Below are positions 41,467 through 50,579 of a stretch of DNA of 64,000 nucleotides, piece after piece. The position numbers were made by a program, and so were the translations under genes. The stretch spans positions 62,001 to 126,000 of the forward strand of contig SUUE01000002.1 in the NCBI GenBank assembly GCA_015062685.1, in the 5' to 3' direction. The DNA is from Coriobacteriaceae bacterium (GTDB lineage: Bacteria > Actinomycetota > Coriobacteriia > Coriobacteriales > Eggerthellaceae). The notes beneath the pieces are model-generated. The model worked only from the letters and a program-made list of their open reading frames with translations. It had not been told where the DNA came from and did no database searches. Position 1 is the stretch's first letter; each line of letters begins with the position of its first letter.

Positions 41467-43110
41467 TTACTTGGAGGCGAGATATTTGCCGATCACGTAA
41501 CCCTGCGTGTGGGCACGGCCGAGGGAGAGGCCGGGCATCCACATGGAGTAGTCAACGCCACCGTAGAAGTTGCCAGCGGTGTTGCCGATGGCATACAGGC
41601 CGGGGATCGGCTCGTTGGTGCCGTCTGCCAGGACCTCCATGTTCGGGCCGACGTTCACGCCAGCGACGATGGCGGAAACGCGCACGTGACGATGGATGCC
41701 GTAGAACGGCGCCTGCTCGATGGGCACGAGCCACTTGGCGTCCTTGCCGAAGTCCTCGTCCTTGCCGGCAGCGACCAGCTCGTTGTAACGCTTGACCGTC
41801 TTGACGAACGCGTCAGTGTCGGTGATGCCGAGCTTCTTGGCGAGCTCTTCGAGCGTGTCGGCCTTGAACGTGGCGATCTGGCCCTCGTAAACGCCCTTCT
41901 TCTCGCCGGGCTCTTCGGGCATGAAGTCCTTGAGAGCCTCGGGGTCGAAGAGCTTGCCGGGCCAATCGGCGCAAGCGGTCATGTAGTTGCTATCGAAAAT
42001 CTGGCAATAGTTGCCCTGGTCAGCTTCGCTCTTAAGGAAGTTGTTCGTCTCGGACATGCCGACCTGCTTCTCGTTGCAGAAGCGGGTGCCGTCCATCTTG
42101 ACGTCCAGGAACGGCATGTCGGCCATGGCGCCCGGGCCCGCATCGAAGTCGTGGAGCATCTTGGTGTGGCCGATGTCCTCCATCGCGCCGCCGGCCCAGA
42201 TGGCCATCTTGTGGCCGTCGCCGGTCTTGTTGGTCTGCTTGCGGCCCATGTTCTTCAGATCCGGGATGTAGTAGTTCACCATCTCGTCGTCGTTCTGATA
42301 GTCGCCGGTCGCGAGCACGACGCCCTTCTTGCCGTTGAACTGGATGTTGCCCTTTTCGCCCTTGGCGATGACGCCCGTAATGCCGCTCTTCGCGTCGCCC
42401 ACGAGCTGCTTGGCCTCGGTGTTGTAGAACACCTCGACGCCGATCGTCTCAGCGTACTCGGCCAGAGCGCGCATGCCGTCGCCCGTGTTGTAGGGCTTCG
42501 GGCCAAAGTCGATCGACAGGTAGTTCAGGCTGTAGCCGTTGACGTTCTTGACGCCCGCGGTCCACTTCGGAGTGGTGTCGGACACCTGGGCGCCGACCTT
42601 CTCCGCCAGAGCCTTGACCCATGTGATGGCCTCGCCGGAGTTCTTGGCCCAGAGCTCGACCTGCTCGCGCTTGCCGCGGAGCTGGTGCTCCTTGAGCAGG
42701 TTGCTCACGACGGCCTGAACGCCAGCCGGGTCGGACTGGTCGAGCAGGATGCCCGTTGCGGTGTTGCCCTGCGAAATGGCCGTTGCCTCTTTCTGAATAA
42801 GAGCGACCTTCGCGCCGTTCTCAGCCGCGGAGATTGCAGCCGGAACGCCAGCGGCGCCAGCGCCGATGATCACGATGTCGTAGTCCTTGGTTTCCTTGAT
42901 GTCCTTGATGGGCTCGGGAGCCTTCAGGAACGCAGGAATGCCCTCACGCGTGTGCCCAGCCTTAGTGGTGCTGCCGCCCGCGGAAGCTGCGGTCGAAGCC
43001 GCGCTGCCCTGGCCGCTCGGAGAGCAAGCACCCAGGAACGATGCGCCAGCTGCGCCAGCGGCCGCGAGGCCACCAATCTTAAAGATGTCGCGACGTGAAA
43101 GTTCTGCCAT
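41467..43110 (-). CDS. Tat-exported FAD reductase (fumarate/urocanate reductase-like)
   Basis: A 547-residue flavoprotein with a Tat signal (LSRRDIFKIGG) and a lipobox (FLGAC), so probably an exported lipoprotein. The FAD Rossmann motif is DIVIIGAGAAGVPAA (residues 78-92), and the FAD-binding C-terminus reads GLYAIGNTAGNFYGG. It lacks the FMN-binding and cytochrome c domains of some relatives, so electrons must come from a separate partner. The segment aligned with the HHTMGG active-site motif of fumarate reductase reads HRHVRVSAIVAGVNV, which suggests another substrate. The LuxR gene opposite is its probable regulator. AAGGGG precedes the ATG. Confidence 0.88.
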   Translation of the reverse strand: MAELSRRDIFKIGGLAAAGAAGASFLGACSPSGQGSAASTAASAGGSTTKAGHTREGIPAFLKAPEPIKDIKETKDYDIVIIGAGAAGVPAAISAAENGAKVALIQKEATAISQGNTATGILLDQSDPAGVQAVVSNLLKEHQLRGKREQVELWAKNSGEAITWVKALAEKVGAQVSDTTPKWTAGVKNVNGYSLNYLSIDFGPKPYNTGDGMRALAEYAETIGVEVFYNTEAKQLVGDAKSGITGVIAKGEKGNIQFNGKKGVVLATGDYQNDDEMVNYYIPDLKNMGRKQTNKTGDGHKMAIWAGGAMEDIGHTKMLHDFDAGPGAMADMPFLDVKMDGTRFCNEKQVGMSETNNFLKSEADQGNYCQIFDSNYMTACADWPGKLFDPEALKDFMPEEPGEKKGVYEGQIATFKADTLEELAKKLGITDTDAFVKTVKRYNELVAAGKDEDFGKDAKWLVPIEQAPFYGIHRHVRVSAIVAGVNVGPNMEVLADGTNEPIPGLYAIGNTAGNFYGGVDYSMWMPGLSLGRAHTQGYVIGKYLASK

Positions 43111-43234
43111 TTTCTTCCCCTTCTTTCCTCCTGTTACCTTGGCCGTGCCGTCTCCTTTTGCGGCGTTGGCCCTGATGTGTGCAACTTATGAAATAAACCC
43201 GTGATGAGTGCATCGACTATTGCACGAATAAGAG

Positions 43235-43265
43235 GGGTTATCTCTATAACCCTTTCTCATAACCC
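43235..43265. promoter_or_regulatory. Inverted and direct repeats in divergent promoter
   Basis: GGGTTAT-CTCT-ATAACCC is a perfect inverted repeat (43235-43252), and a further ATAACCC follows at 43259-43265. It sits between the flavoprotein and the LuxR regulator genes, where an operator for that regulator would be expected. The remaining intergenic sequence (43111-43369) is AT-rich and holds no gene. Confidence 0.6.
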
Positions 43266-43369
43266 ACCCATCCAACTGGGATAACGCAAGGCTTAGCCAA
43301 GCAAGAAACAAAGAATTCTAGTATTATTAAACGTAGCAAAACTGTTGTTCTGGAAGGTCGCGACCCTCG

Positions 43370-44860
43370 ATGAGCCAAGAGGAAAAGAAGAATAATCCAG
43401 GGGTTATCGGTTCCAACGAAGCCGATAACCACGAAGAGACGAAGAAGAAGAAGTCCCTGAAATCATATGTGAGCATCCCGGGGTTCTCGTTCGCTTTCAT
43501 TGGCATCGGGGTTTACCGTGCTTGGATCGAGACCGCATTCGTGGGGTCGTTTGTGCCCTTCCCGCAGCTTCCTTTCCCGATGCGCGACTGGTTCGACATC
43601 TTCGGAATCGCGGTCATGCTCGTTTGCGTGCTGCTCACGCGTCGCATAGGCCCCTTCTACAACCGCAGAGCCGTCTTCGTAATCTGCGGCCTCTCAACGA
43701 CCATCGGCACTGCCCTCCTGTTCGTCACGACGCTCGTTCCAGGAGTCGACCCCATGTTGATGGTGCCCGCCACGCTGTTCGGGGGCATCGGCATGGGCCT
43801 CATAATCCTCATATGGAGCGAGGTCTACGGCTGTCTCAACCCGTTCCGCGTGACCGTCTACTATTGCGGCTCCATCGTGGCAGGCGCGCTCATCGTTTAC
43901 GCGCTCATGGGCTTGAAGCTCCCCTGGCTCGCGGTTTTCGCAACCGGCCTGCCGCTCATATCTCTTTATATGGCTCAACGTTCGATGCAGCACATAGCGC
44001 CTACCGACCGCCCATCGCCTACGTACGACATCTTCAAAGCCCCGTGGCAGATCTTCCTCGTCATGGCCCTGTACGGTTTCGCCTACGGCCTCATCGAATC
44101 CGAAGCATACTCCGGCCTGTTCGGCCCCCATTCTGCGCCCGCCGTTCTCAGCGTCGCGCTGATAATCCTGCTCCTCGTGCTCTTCCGCAAGGAGAGCTTC
44201 GATTTCGCTTTCATCGCACGAATCGCCCTCCCGCTCACGGTCATAGCCCTCTGGCTGTTGCCGGCGTTCGACTCCACGGGAAGCGCGATAAGCAGCGCTT
44301 GTGCGCTCGGCGGCTACACGGCCTTCACCGTCCTCATCATGGCGCTTTGCAGCAACCTCTGCTACCGCTACAACACGTCAGCCATCTGGCTCTTCGGCAT
44401 AGAGCGGTCGCTCCGCCTGCTCTTCATGCTCCTCGGCCGGGCCACCACATCCTTCGCCGCTGGCTACGAGCTCTTCGGCGTGTCGGGCGACAACCTCACC
44501 TCCGGGCTCACGATTCTGCTCGTCATCATCGCCACGATGCTGCTCATCTCCCAAAAGGAGCTCACCGGCCAATGGAAGGAATCGCTCGCCGACGACAAGG
44601 AGCGCCAAGACGCGCTCCGCTTGAGCAACCTCATGGACCACTGCGGTCAGCTCTCCGAAAAACATGGGCTCACCGCGCGCGAAACCGAAATCTTGAGGCT
44701 TCTCGCCCAACGCAAGACCGTCGGCATGATCGAACGAGAATGCCATATTGCGAACGGCACCGCCAAGGCCCACATTCGCCATATTTACCAGAAGCTCGAA
44801 ATCCACTCCCGCAAGGAGCTTTTCGACATGCTCGACCTTTCTGCAAGCGAGAGGCAATGA
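43370..44860 (+). CDS. 12-helix membrane LuxR-family regulator
   Basis: A 496-residue protein with about 12 membrane segments resembling a transporter (residues 35-400) and a C-terminal LuxR DNA-binding domain (LTARETEILRLLAQRK then GTAKAHIRHIYQKLEIHS). This architecture is expanded in Eggerthellaceae, where such genes often sit beside flavoprotein or molybdoenzyme genes and sense their substrates. Here the flavoprotein gene is divergent. GGAAGG lies somewhat far upstream of ATG 43370, so the exact start is less certain. Confidence 0.88.
   Translation: MSQEEKKNNPGVIGSNEADNHEETKKKKSLKSYVSIPGFSFAFIGIGVYRAWIETAFVGSFVPFPQLPFPMRDWFDIFGIAVMLVCVLLTRRIGPFYNRRAVFVICGLSTTIGTALLFVTTLVPGVDPMLMVPATLFGGIGMGLIILIWSEVYGCLNPFRVTVYYCGSIVAGALIVYALMGLKLPWLAVFATGLPLISLYMAQRSMQHIAPTDRPSPTYDIFKAPWQIFLVMALYGFAYGLIESEAYSGLFGPHSAPAVLSVALIILLLVLFRKESFDFAFIARIALPLTVIALWLLPAFDSTGSAISSACALGGYTAFTVLIMALCSNLCYRYNTSAIWLFGIERSLRLLFMLLGRATTSFAAGYELFGVSGDNLTSGLTILLVIIATMLLISQKELTGQWKESLADDKERQDALRLSNLMDHCGQLSEKHGLTARETEILRLLAQRKTVGMIERECHIANGTAKAHIRHIYQKLEIHSRKELFDMLDLSASERQ
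43402..43430. promoter_or_regulatory. Inverted repeat inside LuxR gene start
   Basis: GGTTATCGG and CCGATAACC are perfect 9-bp arms with an 11-nt centre, within codons 11-21 of the LuxR gene. The core GGTTAT/ATAACC matches the intergenic repeat about 170 bp upstream, so it may be a second, autoregulatory operator. Confidence 0.45.
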
Positions 44861-44986
44861 CGAGCTTGATTGTTCTCTGTCATCCAGCTATCGTGCTTCC
44901 CGTCCTCGCGCCTTCTGGTTAAGCTATCGTATTGGCTCATAGAGTCTCGTTTCGAAACGCAACGCAATGAACGAAGGTTTTCAAAC

Positions 44987-46156
44987 ATGGCATCAACTCT
45001 AAGAAGAACCTGGGCGGAAATCGACCTCGATTCCCTGGCGAGCAATTACCGAAAGCTAAAGAAGCACATTGGCGACGACGTGAAGTTCTGCGGAATCGTG
45101 AAGGCGGACGCATACGGTCACGGCTCCGTGCAGGTGAGCAGGACGCTCGAGGAGGCTGGCGCGGACTACCTTGCCGTCAGCAGCATAGACGAGGCAATGG
45201 AGCTGCGCACGAACGGCATTTCAATGCCCATTCTCATCCTCGGCCACACGCCGCGCGACCAAGTGGCGAAGCTCATCGAGAACAACATCACGCAAACCAT
45301 CACTTGCGAGGCGAAAGCCATCAACTACTCGCAAGAGGCAATGCGCCTCGGCAAGACGCTCAAGGTGCATATCAAGGTGGATTCCGGCATGTCGCGCTTG
45401 GGCTACCTCTGCGAAGGCGACTTCTACGAAGGGGGCGTGGAGCACATCGTGGAGGACTGCCAGATGCCGGGCCTCGACGCAGAGGGCATCTTCACGCATT
45501 TCTCGATGGCCGACGAGGAGGGCGATGAAGCTCTCGCATACACGAAGCACCAGTTCGAGCTCTTCAAGAGCGTCATCGATGCCGTCGAGGAGCGTTGGGG
45601 CAAGCGATTCCGCATCAAGCACTGCGCGAACACCGGCGCCACGGCGCGGTTCCCGGAAACCTACCTGGACATGGTGCGTCCCGGCTTGTTGCTGTACGGC
45701 TACGGGGAATACGCCCGCGAGCTCGACCTGGAGCCGGTCATGTCGCTCAAAACGGCCGTGCAGACGATCAAACACTACCCCGCGCAGACAAAGGTGAGCT
45801 ATGGCGGCCTCTACACGACCGACAAGAAAACGCGCATGGGCGTACTGCCGTACGGCTACGCAGACGGCTTCCTCCGCTCGCTGTCCAACAAGGCCGTCGT
45901 GATGACTTCTGAAGGGCCGGCGCGGCAATGCGGGCGCATCTGCATGGACATGAGCATGATCGACCTCACCGACAAAAGGGGCGTGGGCGTGGGAAGCGAA
46001 GTCGAAATATTCGGCAAGAACAACCCCATTGAAGCCATGGCCGAAGCTGCCCAGACGATTCCCTACGAGCTCGTATGCGCAGTCAGCAAGCGCGTGCCGC
46101 GCATGTACGTGAAGGGCGGGCAAGTCGTGGAGAAAGAGCTGCTGCTCCGATTCTGA
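44987..46156 (+). CDS. alr: Alanine racemase
   Basis: A 389-residue PLP enzyme that interconverts L- and D-alanine for peptidoglycan. The PLP lysine lies in GIVKADAYGHG (residues 33-43), and the substrate-binding region RICMDMSMIDLT is near residue 325. The catalytic Tyr is expected in the segment VSYGGLYTTDKKTRMGVLPYGYADGF. ATG 44987 begins the family-like sequence MASTLRRTWAEIDLD, with GAAGG upstream; the frame is open for 39 more codons but without similarity. It stands alone after the LuxR gene. Confidence 0.94.
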   Translation: MASTLRRTWAEIDLDSLASNYRKLKKHIGDDVKFCGIVKADAYGHGSVQVSRTLEEAGADYLAVSSIDEAMELRTNGISMPILILGHTPRDQVAKLIENNITQTITCEAKAINYSQEAMRLGKTLKVHIKVDSGMSRLGYLCEGDFYEGGVEHIVEDCQMPGLDAEGIFTHFSMADEEGDEALAYTKHQFELFKSVIDAVEERWGKRFRIKHCANTGATARFPETYLDMVRPGLLLYGYGEYARELDLEPVMSLKTAVQTIKHYPAQTKVSYGGLYTTDKKTRMGVLPYGYADGFLRSLSNKAVVMTSEGPARQCGRICMDMSMIDLTDKRGVGVGSEVEIFGKNNPIEAMAEAAQTIPYELVCAVSKRVPRMYVKGGQVVEKELLLRF

Positions 46157-46246
46157 CGTCACAATCGTATCCGCCGGCAATACCCCCTAGGCAGCACTCA
46201 AAGCTTACGCCTTGAAAACCATATGTAATGTGGTTCGCTTCAAAGG

Positions 46247-46252
46247 TATAAT
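46247..46252 (+). promoter_or_regulatory. Candidate -10 element (TATAAT)
   Basis: A consensus TATAAT lies 67 nt before the GGDEF/EAL gene. The -35 position is not consensus. It fits as the promoter of that gene, which has no co-directed neighbour closer than alr. Confidence 0.5.
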
Positions 46253-46318
46253 CGAATCTGCAGACCGTCATGCTACCAGCCTGAACACTCGATTTGTTGG
46301 GGATGAGGGATTCGCTGG

Positions 46319-48889
46319 ATGGAAGCAGCTGACAAATACCGTTTCACCGAATCGGCGCGGGCGTTCATTGAGACCTCGCGCATTCCCTTTGCGGTCTATC
46401 AACTTATAGACAATCGCGTTTGCGCCCTGGCCGTCTCCGCAGGACTCACTGCCCTGCTCGGCTTCGACGACCCCGAAGAGGCGCGCGAGCTGATGGATGC
46501 GGACATGTATCGCGACACTCATCCGGACGATTTGGCTAGGGTCTCGGATGCGGCGATGCGATTCGCCCTCGAGGACAGCGAGTACGATGTCGTATACCGC
46601 TGGAAGCGCGCGGACAGCTATCGGATAGTTCACGCCCGCGGCGAGCACGTTCTTGCCGAGGACGGCTCGAGGCTTGCGGTCATCTGGTACACCGACGAAT
46701 GCGCCTACGACCCGACGTCCGATAGTTTCGCGGACGGCTTGCAGGCGTCGTTCAACGAGACCGTCCGCCGCGAGTCCATGCAATACGTCAACTATTACGA
46801 CTCGCTCACCGGCCTGCCCAATATGACACATTTCTTCGAGCTTGCCGAGGCGGGATGCCGCCGCCTGCTCGAGGACGGCGAGCTGCCAGCGATTCTTTAC
46901 GTGAACCTGAGCGGCATGCAGCGATTCAACGATATGCATGGCTTTTCGGAAGGCGACCGTGTCATCAAGGCTGTGGCAAGTGCGCTCTCGGAAGAGTTCG
47001 GCAACGAGAGCTGCGGCCGTTTCGCTCAGGATCATTTCGCGGTGTATGCGCCCGCTGAAGGGCTCGAGGGCCGCATCGAGAAGGTTTTCCGCACTTGCGA
47101 ATCCGCTAATGGCGGAAAGATGCTTCCACTCCGGATAGGCATCTACCTCTCGCGAAGCGAACGCGTGGGAATCAGCACCGCCTGCGATCGGGCGAAAGCA
47201 GCCGGCTACTCAAGCGCGGACGCACATACGTCATGCTACAGATATTTCGACGACAACATGCTCGAGCAAACAGAGCTGGAACGGCGCATTATCGGCAACC
47301 TCGACCGCGCCCTCTCGGAAGGCTGGATCGAGGTGTTCCACCAGCCCATCATCCGCTCGGCAAACGGGCTCGTCTGCGACGAAGAGGCGCTCGCGCGTTG
47401 GCACGATCCCGTTAAAGGCCTGCTCACACCCGATGAGTTCATGCCGATACTTGAGGATGCGAAAGCAGCCTACAAGCTCGATCTATACGTGATCGACCGA
47501 ATCCTCCTCAAGCTCAAATGCCAGCAGAAGGCAGGGTTGCACATCGTGCCCGAGTCGGTGAACATCTCGCGCACAGACTTCGATTCATGCGATATCGTCG
47601 AAGAAGTAAGGAAGCGCGTCGACGAATCCGGCTTTCCGCGCTCCATGCTCAACATCGAGATTACCGAAAGCGTCATCGGCAAGGATTTTGATTACATGAG
47701 AGCCCAGATCGACCGTTTCAGGAGCCTGGGATTCAAGGTGTGGATGGACGACTTCGGAAGCGGCTACTCCTCGCTCGACGTGTTGAAGAACGTCAAGTTC
47801 GACCTCATAAAGTTCGACATGAAGTTCCTCGAGGATTTCGAGAAACACGCCGAGAGCAAGATCATCATGACCGAGCTGATCAAAATGGCCATCGGCTTGG
47901 GCATCGACACGATCGCGGAAGGCGTGGAGACTCAAGAGCAGGTGGACTTCCTCCGCGAAGTGGGCTGCAGCAAGCTCCAAGGCTTCTACTACTGCCCTCC
48001 CATCACGTTCGAAAAGATTCTCGAGCGAAACAAGCTCGGCACCCAAATCGGCTTCGAAAACCCCGAGGAATCCGATTACTACGCCACGATCGGCAAAGTC
48101 AACCTCTACGACATGGCCGTCTTCGCGCAAGAGGGAACTAAGGCGTTCGAGAACTATTTCAACACCCTGCCCATGGCGATCATCGAGTCCACCGACGATG
48201 CCTTCATGCTCGTCCGCTGCAACGATACGTATCGGTCATTCATGGAGCGCATGTTCGGCATTTTCCTTGTCGGCGTGTGGATCGACTACGAGATTACCGA
48301 AGACATGACGGGCAACGGGTTCCTGGAAACGCTCCGCCAATGCGGCAAGGACGGGCACAGGGCGTTCATCGACGAGCAGATGAGCGACGGCGGCATGGCG
48401 CACGCTTTCGTGCATAGGGTCGCCGTGAACCCCGTGACGGGCACGAGGGCGCTCGCCGTTGCCGTGCTCGCCATCATAGACAAGAAGGACCAGAAGCCGG
48501 GTGCCACGTACGCGCAGATAGCCCGGGCCCTCACCTCCGACTTCCTCTACCTCTACTACGTAGATTTGGATACGGACGATTTCATCGAATACAGCTCGAA
48601 CGCCACGCGTGGCGAGCTCTCGACCGAAAGGCACGGGGAGGACTTCTTCGAGAAGAGCAAGACTGACGCGCTCACCAGGCTCTATAGCGAGGATGCCCAA
48701 CCATTCGTCGAATCGTTCACGAAGGAAAACGTCCTTCGCGCCCTCGACGAGCATGGCTCGCTCACGCTGGCGTACAGGCTCATCATTGACGGCAAGCCGA
48801 ACAACATGATCCTGAAAGCAGTGCGCATGAGCGCCGACGACAAGCACATCATCGTGGGCGTGAGGAACCTGGACGCGCGGACGCACTAA
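46319..48889 (+). CDS. PAS-GGDEF-EAL protein with degenerate GGDEF site
   Basis: An 856-residue cytoplasmic protein. It has a PAS-like domain (about 20-135), a GGDEF-fold domain (about 160-310), an EAL domain (about 325-570), and two further unassigned regions, one PAS-like. The cyclase signature is replaced by AQDHF (236-240), so it should not make cyclic-di-GMP. The EAL domain keeps the phosphodiesterase residues: E356 in DEEALARW, the Asn of SVNISR, EITES, DDFGSGYSSL and EGVETQEQ. It is therefore likely a phosphodiesterase, or an RNA/protein-binding relative. GAGGGA precedes the ATG. Confidence 0.85.
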   Translation: MEAADKYRFTESARAFIETSRIPFAVYQLIDNRVCALAVSAGLTALLGFDDPEEARELMDADMYRDTHPDDLARVSDAAMRFALEDSEYDVVYRWKRADSYRIVHARGEHVLAEDGSRLAVIWYTDECAYDPTSDSFADGLQASFNETVRRESMQYVNYYDSLTGLPNMTHFFELAEAGCRRLLEDGELPAILYVNLSGMQRFNDMHGFSEGDRVIKAVASALSEEFGNESCGRFAQDHFAVYAPAEGLEGRIEKVFRTCESANGGKMLPLRIGIYLSRSERVGISTACDRAKAAGYSSADAHTSCYRYFDDNMLEQTELERRIIGNLDRALSEGWIEVFHQPIIRSANGLVCDEEALARWHDPVKGLLTPDEFMPILEDAKAAYKLDLYVIDRILLKLKCQQKAGLHIVPESVNISRTDFDSCDIVEEVRKRVDESGFPRSMLNIEITESVIGKDFDYMRAQIDRFRSLGFKVWMDDFGSGYSSLDVLKNVKFDLIKFDMKFLEDFEKHAESKIIMTELIKMAIGLGIDTIAEGVETQEQVDFLREVGCSKLQGFYYCPPITFEKILERNKLGTQIGFENPEESDYYATIGKVNLYDMAVFAQEGTKAFENYFNTLPMAIIESTDDAFMLVRCNDTYRSFMERMFGIFLVGVWIDYEITEDMTGNGFLETLRQCGKDGHRAFIDEQMSDGGMAHAFVHRVAVNPVTGTRALAVAVLAIIDKKDQKPGATYAQIARALTSDFLYLYYVDLDTDDFIEYSSNATRGELSTERHGEDFFEKSKTDALTRLYSEDAQPFVESFTKENVLRALDEHGSLTLAYRLIIDGKPNNMILKAVRMSADDKHIIVGVRNLDARTH

Positions 48890-48942
48890 CCCCCTCCCGA
48901 GAGGTCCATCGGTCCCGCATCGCTTTCACGCGCAGCGCGCTC

Positions 48943-50523
48943 CTACATTTCCTGGAAGAAGAGCTCGTACCAGCGAATGAAGACGTAAATCGTCCAAACA
49001 TGACGCCAGAGAAGGGCTTTATGACGCGGGAACCATATGGGGTGGTTCACGCGGGGCTTCTTCCCGAGGAACGCATCGAGCAGCGCGCCGATCTCGTCGA
49101 GGTCGAAGAACTCCGCAGCCGCCTCGCTCTCGAACGCGCGGCGAATGTCGGCGTTGTAGGCGGAATCCGCAAGCCACTCCCTCACGGGCACCGGGAACCC
49201 GAGCTTCTTCCTGTACGCGACCTCCTGCGGCAACACGCGCGACGCCGCAGCGCGGAGCGCGATCTTGTTGCGGCCCTCCGCGGCCTTGAAGCGCGAGGGC
49301 ATGCGCCGGGCGATGTCGAAGATACGCAGGTCGCAATAGGGCATGCGGATATCGAGGCCCGTGCCGCGGGCGATCTTGGTCGAGTTGAAGAGGATGCTCC
49401 CCTCGAAGTAGCTGCGCAGGTCCACGTAGAGCATCCAACCGAGCATGTCATACTGCTTGCCGCCCGCACCTCGCTCCTTCATGAACGCGCGCGCCGAACG
49501 GGACGGGTAGAACTTCTTCAGGTAGCGCTTCTGCTCCGCGTTGTTCATGATGTACGTCGTGCCGAAGTAGACCGGGTCGGGGCTCATGCGCAAGCGCCTC
49601 GTGTTCTGGTAGACGCTGTAGCCGGCGAAGAACTCGTCCGCGCCCTCGCCGGAGAAGCAAAGCTCCGTCTTGCCCACCATCTTCTTGCATGCGGAATAGA
49701 GCGCGAGGCCGGCGACGTCCGATGACGGCTGCTCGTAAGCGACCAGGAACTCGTCAACATCGGCGAAGAAGTCCTTCGACGACACGGTAATGCCCTCGAA
49801 ATCGCGTCCGAGGTACTCTGCAGTGGCCCGCGCATCTTCTTCTTCGCTTGCGACCTGGTTCTCGTAAGCGCAGCAGAAACCCTTCCTCGCATTGCTCTTC
49901 GCCAGGATGTAGGACGAGTCCACGCCGCCGGAAAGAAAGCTGTCGGGCACTTCCCCTTCGTCGCAGATGCTCTTCAAGCTCGCATCCATGGCGTCCGATA
50001 TCTCGTTAGCCCAATCGTCGAGCGACTTAGACTCATCTGGCTCGAACGTCAGCTCCCAATAGCGGCCGAGCGTCAGCCCGCCCTTGCCGAAGCGGAGGAA
50101 CCCACCCGGCTCAAGCTTGCGCACGCCCGCGAAGAGCGTCTCCTCGCCGGGAACGTAGGTGAAGCCCAGGAAGAACTGAACCATCTCGCGGTTCAGACGC
50201 TTCTCGAAACCCGGCTGGCCGAAGAGGTCCTTGATCTGGGTGCCGTACAGCAGGCGCCCGCCCTCCGTCTCGTAGTAGAAGAAGAGCTCGGCCCCGAGGG
50301 GGTCGCGCGCGCAGAAGAGCTCGTCGGTTTCGGCATCGTAGAGAGCGAAGGCGAACTGCCCGTTCAGGTGGTTGCCCATGTCCTCGCCCCAGCGCTCCCA
50401 AGCAGCCGCTATCAGCAGCTCCTCGCGCTCTCTGCGGCCAAGCCCGTCGATGCCCACGCCGAGCTCTTCGGCGAGCTCCACGTGGTTTCGGATCAACCCG
50501 TCGTATACCTTGACTTCTATCAT
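48943..50523 (-). CDS. Asparagine synthase-like protein lacking the glutaminase start
   Basis: A 526-residue protein related to asparagine synthase B. The synthetase domain is intact: the ATP P-loop SFLSGGVDSSYILA, SGEGADEFFAGYSVY and DIRMPYCDLRIFDIARR. The N-terminal Ntn glutaminase domain begins only at the segment equal to YDGLIRNHVEL of normal enzymes. About 60-70 residues are missing, including the catalytic Cys that follows the initiator Met. Only 56 nt separate it from the upstream gene, and no missing part is encoded there. It should be unable to use glutamine; ammonia-driven asparagine synthesis is the likely alternative. ATG 50523 chosen; GTG 50544 possible. Confidence 0.85.
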   Translation of the reverse strand: MIEVKVYDGLIRNHVELAEELGVGIDGLGRREREELLIAAAWERWGEDMGNHLNGQFAFALYDAETDELFCARDPLGAELFFYYETEGGRLLYGTQIKDLFGQPGFEKRLNREMVQFFLGFTYVPGEETLFAGVRKLEPGGFLRFGKGGLTLGRYWELTFEPDESKSLDDWANEISDAMDASLKSICDEGEVPDSFLSGGVDSSYILAKSNARKGFCCAYENQVASEEEDARATAEYLGRDFEGITVSSKDFFADVDEFLVAYEQPSSDVAGLALYSACKKMVGKTELCFSGEGADEFFAGYSVYQNTRRLRMSPDPVYFGTTYIMNNAEQKRYLKKFYPSRSARAFMKERGAGGKQYDMLGWMLYVDLRSYFEGSILFNSTKIARGTGLDIRMPYCDLRIFDIARRMPSRFKAAEGRNKIALRAAASRVLPQEVAYRKKLGFPVPVREWLADSAYNADIRRAFESEAAAEFFDLDEIGALLDAFLGKKPRVNHPIWFPRHKALLWRHVWTIYVFIRWYELFFQEM

Positions 50524-50579
50524 CAATCTCACTTCCAACGCCACGGGACGGGCCCCCGCCCATGGCTCGCACTCTTCCG

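Noticed and set aside
41509-43098. A 529-codon plus-strand open frame opposite the flavoprotein
   Set aside because: It mirrors the flavoprotein codons; no domain is seen and the true gene has a Tat signal and FAD motif.
43402-43430. Inverted repeat read as a terminator
   Set aside because: It lies within the first codons of an intact gene and lacks a T tract; an operator is more plausible.
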